Below are positions 1 through 6,913 of a stretch of DNA of 14,502 nucleotides, one piece after another (position 1 is the stretch's first letter; each line of letters opens with the position of its first letter). Location of the stretch: contig JAOZKO010000039.1 of the NCBI GenBank assembly GCA_029935325.1, forward strand, positions 1-14,502, in the 5' to 3' direction. The notes under the pieces are model-generated. The model was not told where the DNA came from. It searched no databases and saw only the letters and a list, made by a program, of their open reading frames with translations. A program made the position numbers and the translations under genes. The stretch is from Bacteroidales bacterium (GTDB taxonomy: Bacteria; Bacteroidota; Bacteroidia; Bacteroidales; UBA1556).

Positions 1-118
1 TTTTGGCGTATATTTTTGTTTTTTCAACAAAAATTATGACAAAACATTAATTGGTGATTTTTAGAATGATTTTATTAGGCAGAATTACAGCATATTATAG
101 TCGTCAATCATAACTTTT

Positions 119-139
119 ATCTAACAAAATAAGTTAGAT
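119..139. repeat. Perfect 7-bp inverted repeat (ATCTAAC / GTTAGAT)
   Basis: ATCTAAC at 119-125 is the exact reverse complement of GTTAGAT at 133-139, separated by 7 nt. No T-run follows, so it is not an obvious intrinsic terminator. The TTAGAT half-site recurs at 305-310 next to the putative ArsR promoter, so an operator role is possible. In AT-rich DNA a chance origin is also possible. Confidence 0.4.
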
Positions 140-275
140 TATTGGATATGTCGCCTTAGCGGCTGAGGTACTGATTAGTGACAAATATTTTACCACTCTA
201 AATCCTGTAGTCCCTTTTAATTTTTGCCTCTGAAATGAATTCTTATCCATAGATCTGATATATATTCAGCTCAAT

Positions 276-322
276 ATATTTAATTATCTAAATATGGCAA
301 AGTGTTAGATATTTAATTATCT
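276..322. promoter_or_regulatory. Repeated palindromic element, candidate ArsR operator
   Basis: ATATTTAATTATCT occurs twice, at 276-289 and 309-322, with a 33-bp start-to-start distance (about three helical turns). The downstream copy sits inside a near-palindrome AGATATTTAATTATCT (307-322), which matches its reverse complement at 14 of 16 positions. In addition TATCTAA (286-292) is the inverse of TTAGATA (305-311). ArsR-family dimers usually bind imperfect AT-rich palindromes overlapping the promoter of their own operon, which fits the position here. The assignment to the ArsR gene downstream is inference. Confidence 0.45.
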
Positions 323-325
323 TTG
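318..325 (+). promoter_or_regulatory. Candidate -7 box (TATCTTTG) for the ArsR operon
   Basis: TATCTTTG matches the Bacteroidota -7 consensus TAnnTTTG and overlaps the end of the candidate operator. No TTTG -33 element is visible at the expected 19-21 nt upstream, so this promoter would be weak or activator dependent. It would leave an unusually long leader of about 120 nt before the ATG at 450. Confidence 0.35.
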
Positions 326-449
326 CGCTGAGGCTTTGCTCTAATTATAGAGTAGTATATATTTTTAATCATGCAATAACATTACTATAACTAAGTTGTT
401 TTTAATTATTTACAAACATATCAACTCACCCAAACAAAACTATAATTAG

Positions 450-746
450 ATGAAAAAAACTATTAATATTGAAAGACTTGAAGAGGTAGCGTCTAAACTC
501 AGAGCTATAGCTCATCCAATGCGTATTGCAATAATGGAACTCCTTGAAACTGAAGGAGAGCTAAATGTTACCGAGCTATACGAATCCCTTAATATTGAAC
601 AAGCAACAGCATCGCATCATTTGAATATTCTTAAGACGCGTAACGTATTGAGCTCTCGAAGATCTGGTAAAAGAACTTTCTATTCTATTCGTCCTGATTC
701 AATAATAAGAATAGCAGACTGTATCAGCCGTTGCGAAACTAAATAA
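450..746 (+). CDS. ArsR/SmtB-family winged-helix transcriptional regulator
   Basis: This 98-residue protein has the size and layout of a stand-alone ArsR-family repressor. The helix with LRAIAHPMRIAIMELL (17-32) is the family's typical start of the DNA-binding domain. The recognition helix is around QATASHHLNILK (51-62), and the beta wing lies around SSRRSGKRTFYSI (68-80). The classic ELCVCDL metal-binding signature in the third helix is absent (here LNVTELYESL). The only cysteines, C91 and C95, form a CxxxC at the extreme C terminus and could be a thiol sensor or metal site; this is inference. It lies 48 nt ahead of the fbp gene on the same strand and probably shares its transcript. Repeated AT-rich palindromes upstream could be its operator. 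The inducing signal cannot be read from the sequence. Confidence 0.88.
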   Translation: MKKTINIERLEEVASKLRAIAHPMRIAIMELLETEGELNVTELYESLNIEQATASHHLNILKTRNVLSSRRSGKRTFYSIRPDSIIRIADCISRCETK

Positions 747-794
747 AACTAAATTAAAAATATATTACAATTCTGCATTAATGTCTTTAATACA

Positions 795-2798
795 ATGGAC
801 TATAAATTACATCCCAGAGAAATACCACAGGAAAAAGTAAAGGAAAATATTAAGTTTTTACAACTTCTGTCCAATAATTTTCCCAATATAGAATCTGCCA
901 GTACCGAGATTATTAATCTTGAGGCTATTCTAAATTTACCAAAAGGAACTGAGCATTTTCTATCAGATATTCATGGAGAATACGAAACCTTTAAACATAT
1001 ACTCAGCAACGCATCGGGTGTTATTAGGCGTAGAATTGATGAAATTTTTAAGGAAAGACTAAAGAAAAAGGAAAGGCAGCATTTAGCATCTCTTATTTAC
1101 TATCCAAGAGAAAAATTGGCAATTATTAAAAACCAGGAATCAGATATAAATAAATGGTATATTACTAACTTAATATATCTGGTAGAAATTGCTAGAAATT
1201 TAGCATCAAAATATACACGTTCTAAAGTTCGCAAATCTTTACCTCATGATTTTCAATATATTATTGATGAGTTGCTAAATGTAAATGAAGGACTAATAAA
1301 TAAAGAGGCATACTTTGAAGCTATTCTAAATAGTATTATTGAGCTTGAGCGTGCTAATGATTTCATTGCCACTCTCAGCGAATTAATTCAAAATTTAGCC
1401 ATTGACCGCTTACATATTGTTGGAGATATTTTTGATAGAGGACCCTCTGCTGATAAAGTTATGGATGAATTATTAAAACATCAATCGGTTGACATTCAAT
1501 GGGGAAACCATGATGTTGTATGGATGGGAGCAGCAGCAGGTTCTATGGCATATATCGCTATTGTATTGCGTATTAGTGCTCGGTATAATAATCTTGACAC
1601 CCTAGAAGATGGCTATGGTATAAACCTTATTCCTCTTATTAATTTTGCCACCGAAGTTTATGAAAAAGATTCCTGTGATGAATTTGCTCCAAAAACAGGA
1701 TTAGATAAACTTAATAAAAAACAAATTAGAGCACTAAAGCAGATTCATAAAGCAATTAGTATTATTCAGTTTAAATTAGAGGGTCAAATTATTCAGCGAA
1801 ACCCAGAGTTTGAAATGGAAGAACGAAGCCTTTTAAATAAAATTAACTATTCCAATGGAACGATTAAAATAGGTAAGAAAAATTATAAATTAAAAGATGC
1901 ATCTTTTCCAACGATAAACCCCAATAGCCCATTTGAGCTTAGCTCTGAAGAAATGGTGCTTATGCAAAAACTTCAGGAGTCATTTCTAAAAAGTGAGAAG
2001 CTACAACGCCATATTAACTACTTATACAATAAAGGTAGTATGTATCTTAATTATAATGGACTACTACTCTTTCATGGAGCAATTCCACTAAATGATGATG
2101 GGAGCCTTAAGGCTGTTTCCATTAAAGGTGAACAGCTAAAAGGCAAAGCTCTTTTGGATCGCTTTGATAATATTGCCAGAAAAGCATATTATTCATCATT
2201 TAAAAATCCTAATAAGGAGCAAAATCTAGATATTTTTTGGTATTTGTGGTGTGGTCCAAACTCCCCGCTATTTGGAAAACAGAAAATGACCACTTTTGAG
2301 CGATATTTTATAAATGATAAAACATTACATAAGGAAGAGCGAAATCCATATTTTGCACATAGAAATAATACGTTAGTAGTACAGAGCATATTACAAGAAT
2401 TTGATGTGGACCCAAAGAAGGGACATATTGTAAATGGACATGTGCCCGTAAAAGTAAAAAAAGGTGAAAGTCCAGTTAAAGCTGATGGTCAACTTATTGT
2501 AATTGATGGTGGCATGTCCAAAGCATATCAAAGTGTAACTGGAATAACTGGATATACTCTAATTTACAATTCATATGGCTTAGTTTTGGTTGCTCATCAT
2601 GCTTTCAATTCCCAAAAAATAGCAATTGAAAAAGCTCAAGATATGGTTTCTACCTCTAGTTCTTTAGTTAAATCTGAGGAAAGGTTTAGAGTTGCTGATA
2701 CTGATATTGGTAATAGCCTTAAGCAGGAAATTTATGATTTGAAACTATTACTAGCTTCATACCACTATGGAATTATTAAAGAAAAAATGATGTCCTAA
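795..2798 (+). CDS. fbp: Fructose-1,6-bisphosphatase, class III
   Basis: The enzyme hydrolyses fructose 1,6-bisphosphate to fructose 6-phosphate and phosphate, the committed step of gluconeogenesis, in the cytoplasm. The 667-residue length fits class III (Firmicutes/Bacteroidota type), a metallophosphoesterase fold unrelated to E. coli Fbp. Metal-binding motifs are intact: SDIHGE (57-62), GDIFDRG (210-216), GNHD (237-240), NGHVPVK (547-553), plus FHGAIP (426-431) and DGGMSKAYQ (571-579). The conserved WYLWCGPNSPLFGK block (482-495) is also present. The region around 290-410 between the metal motifs is the large insert seen in this class. The start at 795 is favoured because the nearby ATG at 781 is in another frame. 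It follows the ArsR-type gene by 48 nt and precedes the radical SAM gene by 44 nt, consistent with an operon. No promoter box is evident in the gap before it. Confidence 0.96.
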   Translation: MDYKLHPREIPQEKVKENIKFLQLLSNNFPNIESASTEIINLEAILNLPKGTEHFLSDIHGEYETFKHILSNASGVIRRRIDEIFKERLKKKERQHLASLIYYPREKLAIIKNQESDINKWYITNLIYLVEIARNLASKYTRSKVRKSLPHDFQYIIDELLNVNEGLINKEAYFEAILNSIIELERANDFIATLSELIQNLAIDRLHIVGDIFDRGPSADKVMDELLKHQSVDIQWGNHDVVWMGAAAGSMAYIAIVLRISARYNNLDTLEDGYGINLIPLINFATEVYEKDSCDEFAPKTGLDKLNKKQIRALKQIHKAISIIQFKLEGQIIQRNPEFEMEERSLLNKINYSNGTIKIGKKNYKLKDASFPTINPNSPFELSSEEMVLMQKLQESFLKSEKLQRHINYLYNKGSMYLNYNGLLLFHGAIPLNDDGSLKAVSIKGEQLKGKALLDRFDNIARKAYYSSFKNPNKEQNLDIFWYLWCGPNSPLFGKQKMTTFERYFINDKTLHKEERNPYFAHRNNTLVVQSILQEFDVDPKKGHIVNGHVPVKVKKGESPVKADGQLIVIDGGMSKAYQSVTGITGYTLIYNSYGLVLVAHHAFNSQKIAIEKAQDMVSTSSSLVKSEERFRVADTDIGNSLKQEIYDLKLLLASYHYGIIKEKMMS

Positions 2799-2842
2799 AT
2801 GTGGGTAAATACTATGATTTTTAGACAAAAAGCACATACTAA

Positions 2843-4693
2843 TTGAAGACTCCAAACCAACGATACCGAATAGAAGACTGGCTTCCAACAACAGTTAAGG
2901 AGGCGCGCTTACGCGACTGGAACGAATTTGATGTTATACTATTTACTGGTGATGCATACGTAGATCATCCTTCATTTGGAGCGGCGGTAATTGGGCGTAT
3001 TATTGAGCGCGAAGGTTTTAGCATAGCATTAGTGCCTCAACCAAATTGGAAGGACGACCTAAGGGATTTTAAAAAATTCGGTAAGCCTAAATATTTCTTT
3101 GGCGTTACGGCTGGCAATATGGATTCTATGGTAAATCACTATACAGCCAATAAGCGCCTTCGATCAAATGATGCATATACTCCTGGTAATAAAGCCAAAT
3201 TTAGACCCGATTATGCTGCTAGTACTTATTCAAAAATCCTTAAGGAACTTTTTCCTGATACTCCTGTTATCATAGGAGGAATTGAAGCTTCGCTAAGGAG
3301 GTTAACTCATTACGACTATTGGGCTGATCAGCTAAAGCCATCAATTCTGGTGGATTCAAAAGCTGATATGCTAATCTATGGAATGGGGGAGCAACCGATA
3401 ATTGAAATCCTTAAATTACTGAAAAAAGGTGTACCCTTTCAGTCTTTGCGTTCAATTCAACAAACAGGAATTATTGCCAGCGAGGAAGAAGTTGTACAAT
3501 TAAGAATCAAGGAGAATTTTGTGGATTTAAGCTCACATGAGAAATGCTTAAAAGACAAAAAAGCTTTTGCAGCTAACTTCAAGCATATTGAAAGAGAGTC
3601 GAACAAAATGCAACCACAAACCTTAATTCAATATCATGGTGGTAAGGCTATTGTTATAAACCCTCCTTACCCTACAATGAGCGAGCAACAGATCGATGCT
3701 AGCTTTGACTTGCCATTTACTAGAATGCCACATCCTAAATATAAAAACAGAGGAGATATTCCTGCATACGAAATGATAAAATTCTCGGTGAATTTGCACA
3801 GGGGATGTTTTGGTGGTTGCTCATTTTGCACAATCTCCGCTCATCAGGGAAAATTTGTGGCTAGTAGGTCCAAAAAATCCATATTGAATGAAGTCGAAGA
3901 ACTTACAAATCATCCTGAATTTAAAGGGTATTTAAGTGATTTGGGTGGGCCATCTGCAAATATGTACAATATGCGCGGAGTAGATTTGGAAGAGTGCAAA
4001 CCTTGCTTGCGACCAAGTTGTATTTTTCCCAATGTGTGCCCTAATTTGGATACTAACCATGATGCATTAATCGATATTTATGAAAAAGTAAATGCTGTAC
4101 CTGGGATAAAAAAGGCATTTATAGGCAGTGGTATTCGTTACGACTTATTGGTAGATGATTCCCTTTCGAAAGAAGATAGATTAAGTGCTAAAAAATATAT
4201 TGAGCTATTAGCTACAAAGCATGTAAGCGGTAGACTTAAAGTAGCGCCAGAGCATACATCAGACAAGGTTCTGAAAATTATGCGCAAACCGTCTTTCTCT
4301 CTTTTCTATAAATTTAAGCGACAATTTGAAGAAAGGTCCAAAGAATACGGCTTAAATCAGGAGGTTATTCCTTATTTTATCTCCAGTCATCCGGGAAGTA
4401 CACTCCACGATATGGCTGATTTAGCAGTTCGAACCAAGAAGTTAGGATTTCAATTAGAGCAGGTTCAAGACCTCACACCAACCCCAATGACTGTTGCTGC
4501 AGTGATTTTTTACTCTGGATTTCACCCATATTCTCTAAAACCAGTTTTTACAGAAAAGAATCCAAAAGAAAAACTAAACCAAAGAAAATTCTTTTTCTGG
4601 TATAAAAAAGAGAATAGGACTTACATTAAATCCTCTTTAATGAAAATAGGAGAGAAAGATTGGATAAAAGAACTATTAAATACTTCCAAATAG
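2843..4693 (+). CDS. ygiQ: YgiQ-family radical SAM protein (UPF0313), TTG start
   Basis: This 616-residue protein belongs to the YgiQ family, whose substrate is not established. The radical SAM cluster motif CFGGCSFC gives C322, C326 and C329. A second cysteine set, C385, C388, C393 and C399 (within ECKPCLRPSCIFPNVCP), is characteristic of the family and may hold an auxiliary metal or cluster. The family N-terminal signature DVILFTGDAYVDHPSFGAAV is at 30-49, IIGGIEASLRR at 143-153, and HTSDKVLKIMRKP at 471-483. The start is TTG: an in-frame TAA lies immediately upstream (2840-2842), the next in-frame ATG is at about residue 93, beyond the conserved DAYVDHPSFG, and the WLPTT motif typical near the family's N terminus follows at 13-17. 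It is the last gene of the ArsR-fbp-ygiQ run. The next downstream signal is a terminator about 190 nt after its stop. Confidence 0.94.
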   Translation: MKTPNQRYRIEDWLPTTVKEARLRDWNEFDVILFTGDAYVDHPSFGAAVIGRIIEREGFSIALVPQPNWKDDLRDFKKFGKPKYFFGVTAGNMDSMVNHYTANKRLRSNDAYTPGNKAKFRPDYAASTYSKILKELFPDTPVIIGGIEASLRRLTHYDYWADQLKPSILVDSKADMLIYGMGEQPIIEILKLLKKGVPFQSLRSIQQTGIIASEEEVVQLRIKENFVDLSSHEKCLKDKKAFAANFKHIERESNKMQPQTLIQYHGGKAIVINPPYPTMSEQQIDASFDLPFTRMPHPKYKNRGDIPAYEMIKFSVNLHRGCFGGCSFCTISAHQGKFVASRSKKSILNEVEELTNHPEFKGYLSDLGGPSANMYNMRGVDLEECKPCLRPSCIFPNVCPNLDTNHDALIDIYEKVNAVPGIKKAFIGSGIRYDLLVDDSLSKEDRLSAKKYIELLATKHVSGRLKVAPEHTSDKVLKIMRKPSFSLFYKFKRQFEERSKEYGLNQEVIPYFISSHPGSTLHDMADLAVRTKKLGFQLEQVQDLTPTPMTVAAVIFYSGFHPYSLKPVFTEKNPKEKLNQRKFFFWYKKENRTYIKSSLMKIGEKDWIKELLNTSK

Positions 4694-4818
4694 GATATCT
4701 CATAGTTTAAATAACTAATTCAATATTATTTCTACTTACCCTAGTTTTCTTAAAAACATCTAAATAAATTTATTCTACCCGATGGGCAACCAAACGCAAA
4801 CAATAGTGTCTAAAAAGC

Positions 4819-4839
4819 AACAATTAAACATAAATTGTT
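4819..4839. repeat. Perfect 7-bp inverted repeat (AACAATT / AATTGTT)
   Basis: AACAATT at 4819-4825 pairs with AATTGTT at 4833-4839 across a 7-nt loop. It lies in the 253-nt gap between ygiQ and clpS, about 60 nt before the intrinsic terminator. It is all A/T except one pair and lacks a directly adjacent T-run, so an operator or chance repeat is more likely than a terminator. Confidence 0.3.
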
Positions 4840-4880
4840 TACAACCTTTACTTCCCAAACATTTATAACCACCCAGGAAG

Positions 4881-4915
4881 GCTTTCATCCCCAAAATGAA
4901 AGCTTTTCCTTTTTT
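4881..4915 (+). terminator. Intrinsic terminator after ygiQ
   Basis: A perfect 8-bp stem, GCTTTCAT (4881-4888) with ATGAAAGC (4896-4903), encloses a 7-nt loop and is followed directly by a T-rich tract TTTTCCTTTTTT (4904-4915). The stem can be extended imperfectly through the AGGAA / TTCCT flanks. It is positioned to end transcripts of the ygiQ operon just before the clpS promoter. Confidence 0.8.
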
Positions 4916-4918
4916 ATA

Positions 4919-4926
4919 TATCTTTG
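4919..4926 (+). promoter_or_regulatory. clpS promoter -7 box (TATCTTTG)
   Basis: TATCTTTG matches TAnnTTTG and lies 20 nt before the clpS ATG, implying a short leader of roughly 15 nt. The region where a -33 element would be expected falls in the terminator hairpin and contains no clear TTTG. The immediate succession of terminator and promoter makes clpS an independent transcription unit. Confidence 0.6.
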
Positions 4927-4946
4927 CAGTCTCAAAATTATTATAA

Positions 4947-5237
4947 ATGAGTTTTATTAAGTTTAGTCATAAGGAAAAAGAACAAGAGGCTTTTGATAGC
5001 TTACTTGAAGAGGATAAGTCGTATAGCCTAGTGCTGTTCAACGATGATGTGAATACCTTTGAATGGGTAATAGAATGTCTTATGCGCATTTGCGATCATG
5101 AGGAAATTCAAGCTGAGCAAAGTGCTTATATCGTTCACTATAAAGGAAAGTGTGCCGTAAAATCTGGCACTTGGGATGAGCTGGAGACAATGCACCGCTC
5201 GCTTTCAGACTGTGACTTAAGTGCTGAAATTGCGTAA
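4947..5237 (+). CDS. clpS: ATP-dependent Clp protease adaptor ClpS
   Basis: ClpS binds proteins carrying N-degron residues (large hydrophobic N-terminal amino acids) and delivers them to the ClpA/ClpC unfoldase for degradation by ClpP. The 96-residue length is normal. The substrate-pocket motif is intact: YSLVLFNDDVNTFEWVI (26-42) contains the conserved NDD (32-34) that contacts the degron amino group, and VHYKGKC (63-69) supplies the conserved pocket histidine H64. The tail WDELETMHRSLSD (76-88) corresponds to the last helix of the fold. The N-terminal segment rich in K and E (1-24) is the flexible extension used to engage the unfoldase. It is transcribed alone from its own promoter box and converges with the glutathione peroxidase gene across 96 nt. 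No clpA or clpP gene is in the window. Confidence 0.95.
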   Translation: MSFIKFSHKEKEQEAFDSLLEEDKSYSLVLFNDDVNTFEWVIECLMRICDHEEIQAEQSAYIVHYKGKCAVKSGTWDELETMHRSLSDCDLSAEIA

Positions 5238-5333
5238 ATTAACGATACTACCACGGATTTAGCAGAAAATAATTTTTACCCACTAAAATGGTAATAGAAT
5301 TAAATTTAATCAATTAATACTAATTTTCAAACC

Positions 5334-5891
5334 TTACTTCCCCTCAAGCCAATCAATAATCTTTTTATCATTAGGTTTAGTGCCGGGCTTTATCACCTCT
5401 ACTAAATTTCCCTTTTCATCAATAAGGTACTTTTGAAAATTCCACTTTACCTTACTATCCATCACTCCATTTTCCGCCTTTGTAGTTAGCCATTTATAAA
5501 TGGGAGCTTTTTTATCCTTCTTTACAGAAATCTTTGCCATCATTTTAAAAGTCACACTATATTCTGTGGTGCAGAATTGCTTAATCTCTGCATTTGTACC
5601 GGGCTCCTGTTTTAGAAAATCATTGGCTGGAAAAGCAATAATTTCAAATTTCTCACCCCCATATTTTTCATAAAGCGCCTGCAGTGCTTCATATTGTGGA
5701 GTATAACCACATTTTGACGCAACATTTACTATCATTATCTTTTTACCTTTTAAGGACGATAAATTAAAATCGTTGCCATCAATATCCTTTACTGTGAAAG
5801 AATAGATCCCGGAATCTGAAGATTTAAATCCCACCATTACTATTATTAAGCCTAATAAAATAAACTTTGAAATAAAATAACTTTGTCGCAT
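5334..5891 (-). CDS. Exported two-cysteine glutathione peroxidase (thioredoxin-dependent type)
   Basis: This 185-residue protein belongs to the glutathione peroxidase family and should reduce hydroperoxides. The catalytic tetrad is complete: peroxidatic C61 in NVASKCGYTPQY, Q95 in LKQEPG, and W150-N151 in KWNFQKYLID. C107 in EIKQFC matches the position of the resolving cysteine of yeast Gpx3, so a thioredoxin-type reductant is more likely than glutathione. The usual FPCNQF motif reads FPANDF (87-92), losing the third, non-catalytic cysteine. Residues 10-22 form a hydrophobic stretch after a short N terminus with R2 and K9, a signal peptide or anchor, placing the enzyme in the periplasm. It is the last gene of the minus-strand block, 90 nt after the FGE-fold gene. 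No promoter box was found in that gap. Confidence 0.92.
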   Translation of the reverse strand: MRQSYFISKFILLGLIIVMVGFKSSDSGIYSFTVKDIDGNDFNLSSLKGKKIMIVNVASKCGYTPQYEALQALYEKYGGEKFEIIAFPANDFLKQEPGTNAEIKQFCTTEYSVTFKMMAKISVKKDKKAPIYKWLTTKAENGVMDSKVKWNFQKYLIDEKGNLVEVIKPGTKPNDKKIIDWLEGK

Positions 5892-5981
5892 ATAGTTCTA
5901 ATTTATATTAAATCACTTTCAAATTCTCTGAGTTCATGGTTTCAATATTTATAATCTCTTAAAAAGACGTTAAAATATTTT

Positions 5982-6842
5982 CTATTCGCTTTTTAGGGCT
6001 CTAACCACTCTAAAACCTATACTTGGACTAGGTCCTGAATACTTTTCTACACTTTTTATCCGAACATCATAACCTGGACTATTCCAACCGCCACCCAGTG
6101 CCACTCCATCCTGATCAATCATTTCCGATACATTTCCACTCATATTATAAAGCTTAAAATCATTTGGGGGATAAGCATTTACTATATTGGCTGAATAAGC
6201 CTCTGTTATGCCGTATGTTGATACAATTCCTCTAATTGAATTAACCACAAGTTCTCCTATAGAATCTCTACGAATTCCAATATCACCAATCCTAAGATAA
6301 TTACAAAGTGGCTCTCCCTTATCATCTATGAGGTGTGGACCGCCCCAAGGATAAATAAGATATTTGTGCCCGCCAGATGCGGCATAAATCCATTGAGCTT
6401 TAGTGGGTAAGCTATAAACATATAACTGGCTTTCGTCCTGATTTGTTAACCACTGACAATATAATTTTGCTGCTTTATAGCTAATATTCACCACGGGATA
6501 ATCCTTATATGCAGGATGTGCATGATAATACTCTACCAATGGCTCGCAATAGCTGTACTCTATTCTCCATAGTGTTGAGTCTATTTTGGCAATATTATAG
6601 TCATCTGCTCTATTACTTTCTTTAAGAAATAACAAAAACTTTTTATACTGAGCATTCGTCACTTCAAAATTTGAAATCCAGTAATTTTTAAGTGCAATTT
6701 CTGAAGTGTCAAGTGTAATTTTGGCATCTTCAATTAGAATATATTTTTGTTTTGGCTCTTTGTATTTCTTTGTGATAAATCCTGAAACAACAATAAATAG
6801 CAAAAGACTTATTGTTATTATTATTGTTAATTTTGTTTTCAT
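5982..6842 (-). CDS. FGE-sulfatase-domain (SUMF1-like) protein, exported, without catalytic cysteines
   Basis: The 286-residue protein has an N-terminal hydrophobic segment (5-22) without a lipobox cysteine, then one formylglycine-generating-enzyme-type domain (PF03781). Domain landmarks are WISNFEVTNAQYKKFL (55-70), YPVVNISYKAAKLYCQWL (115-132), YSLPTKAQWIYAASGG (143-158), YPWGG (164-168), LYNMSGNVSEMIDQDG (231-246) and GGGWNSPG (250-257), ending with SIGFRVVRA (274-282). True FGE needs two cysteines between the GGSW-like motif and the final GFR motif; here that stretch (250-277) has none. It is therefore unlikely to make formylglycine. Cysteine-free relatives in Bacteroidota include the gliding/type IX secretion lipoproteins GldJ and GldK, which are longer and lipidated, so this is probably a different envelope protein of the same fold. 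It lies 71 nt downstream of the helicase gene. Confidence 0.85.
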   Translation of the reverse strand: MKTKLTIIITISLLLFIVVSGFITKKYKEPKQKYILIEDAKITLDTSEIALKNYWISNFEVTNAQYKKFLLFLKESNRADDYNIAKIDSTLWRIEYSYCEPLVEYYHAHPAYKDYPVVNISYKAAKLYCQWLTNQDESQLYVYSLPTKAQWIYAASGGHKYLIYPWGGPHLIDDKGEPLCNYLRIGDIGIRRDSIGELVVNSIRGIVSTYGITEAYSANIVNAYPPNDFKLYNMSGNVSEMIDQDGVALGGGWNSPGYDVRIKSVEKYSGPSPSIGFRVVRALKSE

Positions 6843-6913
6843 AATTTTTATATTAGGAGATTGTGTGCTAGGAACTAACGTTATGAAATTAGTAATTATT
6901 GTTTTGTGTTAAG

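Larger units (their letters stand above)
1..449. other. Non-coding region upstream of the ArsR-type gene
   Basis: No convincing gene is visible on either strand in this very AT-rich stretch; the first ATG on the plus strand (37) meets a stop after four codons. It holds a perfect 7-bp inverted repeat (119-139), a short imperfect hairpin (154-168, six pairs including one G-U), and a pair of 14-bp direct repeats (276-289 and 309-322), the second overlapping a promoter-like TATCTTTG. The 3' end of the region is the leader of the ArsR-type gene. Whatever lies to the left of the window may end or begin just outside it. I see nothing resembling a structured RNA or riboswitch, although such elements can be missed by eye. 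Confidence 0.6.

Noticed and set aside
154..168. Hairpin CCTTAG-CGG-CTGAGG as a terminator of an upstream gene
   Set aside because: It has six pairs, one a G-U wobble, and no T-tract follows.
781..795. ATG at 781 as an alternative fbp start
   Set aside because: It is 14 nt upstream of 795 and therefore in a different frame.
2189..2389. 66-codon open frame on the minus strand within fbp
   Set aside because: It lies entirely inside the strongly supported fbp coding sequence and shows no recognisable motif.
5276..5294. TTACC / GGTAA inverted repeat between clpS and the peroxidase gene as a bidirectional terminator
   Set aside because: The stem is only 5 bp with a 9-nt loop and the flanking T/A runs are irregular. 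It is too weak to call.
6706..6912. 68-codon open frame on the plus strand, hydrophobic
   Set aside because: It is antisense to the signal-peptide end of the FGE-fold gene and the short gap behind it. Its hydrophobicity reflects the reverse complement of AT-rich sequence.
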